Source: Podochytrium sp. JEL0797 (lineage: Eukaryota > Chytridiomycota > Chytridiomycetes > Chytridiales > Chytriomycetaceae). Taken from it: a stretch of DNA of 20,131 bases. Shown here in pieces: positions 17,594 to 20,131 of the stretch (within the stretch, counting starts at the first letter, position 1; each line of letters starts with the position of its first letter). The stretch is taken from contig JADGJG010000433.1 in the NCBI GenBank assembly GCA_027596195.1, positions 1 through 20,131 on the forward strand. The letters run 5' to 3'. The translations under genes were made by a program, and so were the position numbers. The notes under the pieces are model-generated. The model did not search any database. It worked only from the letters and a program-made list of their open reading frames with translations, and had not been told where the DNA came from.

Positions 17594-19667
17594 ATGGAGT
17601 CACCGTCACCCCCACCAAAGGAACGGCCAACGTCGGACTCCTCCCTACTGTCGCCACTTCCGCCTGGCGGGATTGCAGGTAACGAATGCTCAGTGCAATG
17701 AACTGACGAATGCAAAGAATGCAGACTAACAAACGGAACAGAGTATATTTGTGCCTACCAGTCAAAAACAAAGCCCAGCTTCGCCATTCAGGGCCGCCTC
17801 AGACTATCGTCTACTGCAATCTGCTTCTATGCCAACATCCTTGGAATTCTGAAGGAAGAAGTAAGGGCGCAGAGGCTCCATATTGCTGCAACGCTGACTG
17901 TGGTTGTCTTTCAGATCGGAATCCCCCTTCCAGATATCTGCGGCCTTCAGAAAGCACACACTGCATTGATATTTCCGACGGCAATCAAGATTCGAACCAT
18001 GTCAGACTCGGTAAGTTGTTTGAGATCGTTTCAGGTCCAACTGCCACTCACCCTCCCCCTTTTCAAAGTTCTACTTCACAACGTTCCTCCAGCGAGACCT
18101 GTGCTATGACCAGCTCTGTTTCCTTGTTCAGAAAGCGAACAAACAAACGCTGACCTCGGCGAATCCGACGATCACTCCTGCCGGCTCAATGCCTCGGGCG
18201 CAGGGGCGACGCCTCGCCCTAGACCCGAACATGTATAGCACGTCTGCATTCACTCTCTCGGAACATCGACGCGGAAGCAGCCTATCGTTGAGCGGCGTAG
18301 CCGACCCGCTGCAAGAACAGTTTGAGAACCTCCCCCGAGTCCCGTCCACGTTGGCGAGGAGTTCCACATCTGCAGAAGATATTCCCGAATCCTATTTGCA
18401 CGAACGACAGTTCCTGCGGGAACGGCAGGACGAAAACTTGCATCGCACCCCGACGGTCGCGACCATTGCCGAAGCCACACCTCCGAGCCCTCCATCAGCA
18501 GACTCTGACGAAATGACTCCACGCACCAACTCGCGAAAGCTGCTCAAATTCAACACGACGATTGAAGAACTGGCGCCGCAGCCGCATGAAATCAACACGA
18601 AAGGAGTCGAATCCTTTGACGGGTTCACGCAAGCGGGTGGGCTCTTGAACGGCGGGGCGCCCATGTCGAGTTTCAAAGAAGGCGCCATGAGTTTGGGGAG
18701 GAAAATGTCGTTGGCGTTCAAACGAAATCCCTCCACGTCGACGAAGGTGATCCGGAACTCGACCTCGATGGGAAGTCTGGCTGGTTCGAGTTCGACAGAG
18801 AGCTTGCTTTCTCCGCAGCTGGGTGGGACGAGCATGCATTCGGAAACGAGTGGGGCGTATAAGAGGCCCGTCTTTTGGAATTTGAACGGGGATCAGATTG
18901 ACTTGAACAAGTTGAGGAGGAAGGGTGATTTGAAGAGGATGCAGGAGCAGCATTCGCAAGAGGAATTGCAACTACAACATCAGCTATCGTTGGAGCGGAG
19001 GGCCAGTGCCGCGTCATCGAGAAGAGATCCGTCTGATCTCGCCGGAAGCTTGTCGAGACGAGGAAGGTCTCACGGAGACGAAGAGGACGAGCCCTTGTCC
19101 CTCCAGCATCAAAATCCCACATTCCCTTCCCCCCTCGCCTCCCCTTCGACCGTCCTTGCCAAAACCCCGACCCAGCAGCCCAACTCCCTTGCTGGAGCAA
19201 ACAGCGTGTTTGGAACTGGATTCGTTACTCCACCTGACGAACTGGGATCCCCCGAAGCGTCACGCGTCGCGTTGCGGTCGTACACTGTTCCCTCCAAGTA
19301 CCCCAAGAAATCCTCGTCCTTCCGCCAGAACAGTTATTCTAGCAACATCCAAGGCGCGGACGGACATTCTGCCAAAACGGGATCCCGCTTGCGACGACGG
19401 TCACGCAGTCCTGGGCGTCATGCTGCATACATTGAGGCTGCGAAGGAGCTGGAGAGGCAGCAGCAGGCGGAGAAGGCTGCAGCCGAGGAGCAGAATACTG
19501 GAGGATGGTACGATTTTGTTGGTGGGGAAAATGGGGTCAAGTTTGGGATCAACATGGGTGTGGCGGTTGTCCTGGTGGTATTTTGCTTCGCGTTGTTGGG
19601 ATCCAGTTTGGCATTGCTGATGCGTGTGAACAGCGTTTTGGCACAGTTGGAAAGTGCCGCATTATAA
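17594..19667 (+). CDS. GRAM-domain protein with C-terminal membrane anchor, four exons
   Basis: Exons 17594-17678, 17742-17860, 17915-18010 and 18069-19667 give 632 residues. The GRAM domain lies near the N-terminus (about 28-125): EYICAYQSKTKPSFAIQGRL, LSSTAICFYANILG, IGIPLPDICGLQKAHTALIF and FYFTTFLQRDLCYDQL. This order matches GRAMD/Lam proteins, where the domain binds phosphoinositides or phosphatidylserine. A long Ser/Arg/Pro-rich, probably disordered region follows, with a short charged helix (AAYIEAAKELERQQQAEKAA). A single membrane span (INMGVAVVLVVFCFALLGSS) lies close to the C-terminus. No VASt (StART-like) sterol domain is visible, so the layout is closer to GRAMD2 than to Lam/GRAMD1. 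A role at ER-plasma membrane contacts is inferred. AATAAA overlaps the stop codon. The gene starts 50 bp after MYG1. Confidence 0.9.
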
Positions 19668-19671
19668 TAAA
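19666..19671 (+). terminator. Poly(A) signal AATAAA overlapping the GRAM gene stop codon
   Basis: The sequence TTATAATAAAA contains the stop TAA (19665-19667) and AATAAA beginning inside it. The next start codon is 122 bp downstream. Confidence 0.55.
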
Positions 19672-19789
19672 AGGGGTTGTCCGAATCAAACGCTTGGTTG
19701 GGTTCGCCAGCAAGGGTGGAAAATGGCCTTGATTTTTCGAACCGAAACCACCGCGAAAACGCAACCAACACCCCACCAGCCTTGCCAAG

Positions 19790-20131
19790 ATGATGCAACA
19801 GCCGGTTATTGTTATGAGTGAGTATTTTCTTCCATTGATCCTTCCCCGGGGTCTTTCGGATCCCTGCTGGGCACTGCTTTGCTCTCGTCTCGTTCCTAAC
19901 ACACTTCTTCTCCAGACACCAACATGGAGCGCGAGACGGGACGCAAGGCCCAGATGTCCAACATCAACGCTGCCAAGGTACGCCCTAGGCTAAACTGCCC
20001 TCTGCCACAAACTCACCCAAACCCCGCAGACCATTGCCGACATTATCCGCACGTGTCTCGGCCCGCGCGCGATGCTCAAGATGCTCCTGGATCCCATGGG
20101 CGGCATTGTGCTGACCAACGACGGAAACGCC
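19790..20131 (+). CDS. CCT3: T-complex protein 1 subunit gamma (CCT3), 5' part only
   Basis: A subunit of the cytosolic CCT/TRiC chaperonin, which folds actin, tubulin and other proteins. Exons 19790-19817, 19916-19977 and 20030 onward are seen; the gene runs off the window after 64 codons of an expected 540 or so. The N-terminus MMQQPVIVMNTNMERETGRK leads to AQMSNINAAKTIADIIRTCL and then GPRAMLKMLLDPMGGIVLTN. This is the group II chaperonin signature for the ATP-binding loop, followed by DGNA. Intron donors are GTGAGT and GTACGC. Two ATGs are in tandem at the start; either could be used. Confidence 0.97.

Overview
This window comes from a compact, intron-rich eukaryotic nuclear genome. Eleven protein genes can be reconstructed with about 39 introns. 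Most introns are 43-100 nt, with GT..AG ends and junctions that keep the reading frame. The gene set points to an early-diverging (chytrid-like) fungus, which is an inference. The strongest hints are a fibronectin-III plus coiled-coil membrane protein of a type I associate with fungi, a Cdc15/PSTPIP-type F-BAR protein, and very short intergenic spaces. No prokaryotic gene, rRNA, tRNA, CRISPR array, transposon or virus was recognised.

Left part. Positions 1-907 have no gene I can defend; they hold a 22-nt C tract and two short open segments. Ribosomal protein eL19 (908-1855, minus) follows, then a roughly 470-bp spacer. Next is a 561-residue coiled-coil protein (2329-4169, minus), then an F-BAR/SH3 protein in ten exons (4203-6596, minus). 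The stop of the F-BAR gene lies only 33 bp before the start of the coiled-coil gene.

Middle. Lysyl-tRNA synthetase (6753-9215, plus) diverges from the F-BAR gene. It has an upstream exon that reads like a mitochondrial presequence and splices in frame past the cytosolic start codon. A seven-TM protein of TM7S3/TM198 type follows (9427-10607, plus). An SCI1-like nuclear protein (10829-11875, minus) and the FN3/coiled-coil membrane protein (11930-14806, plus) are divergent, with 54 bp between their start codons.

Right part. A CRAL-TRIO (Sec14-like) protein (14885-15970, minus) converges on the FN3 gene and diverges from a MYG1-family nuclease (16293-17543, plus). A tail-anchored GRAM-domain protein (17594-19667, plus) and the first exons of the CCT/TRiC gamma subunit (19790 to the window end, plus) complete the window.

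The genes are not an operon. Several are housekeeping (eL19, LysRS, CCT3, MYG1). Several others act on membranes: the F-BAR protein bends them, the CRAL-TRIO protein carries lipids, the GRAM protein reads them, and the FN3 and TM198-like proteins sit in them. Nothing here is a clear new biological system. The best leads are dual-targeting of LysRS, block-wise skew switching inside coding exons, the FN3 domain split by a large insertion, and a possible alternative last exon of the SCI1-like gene.
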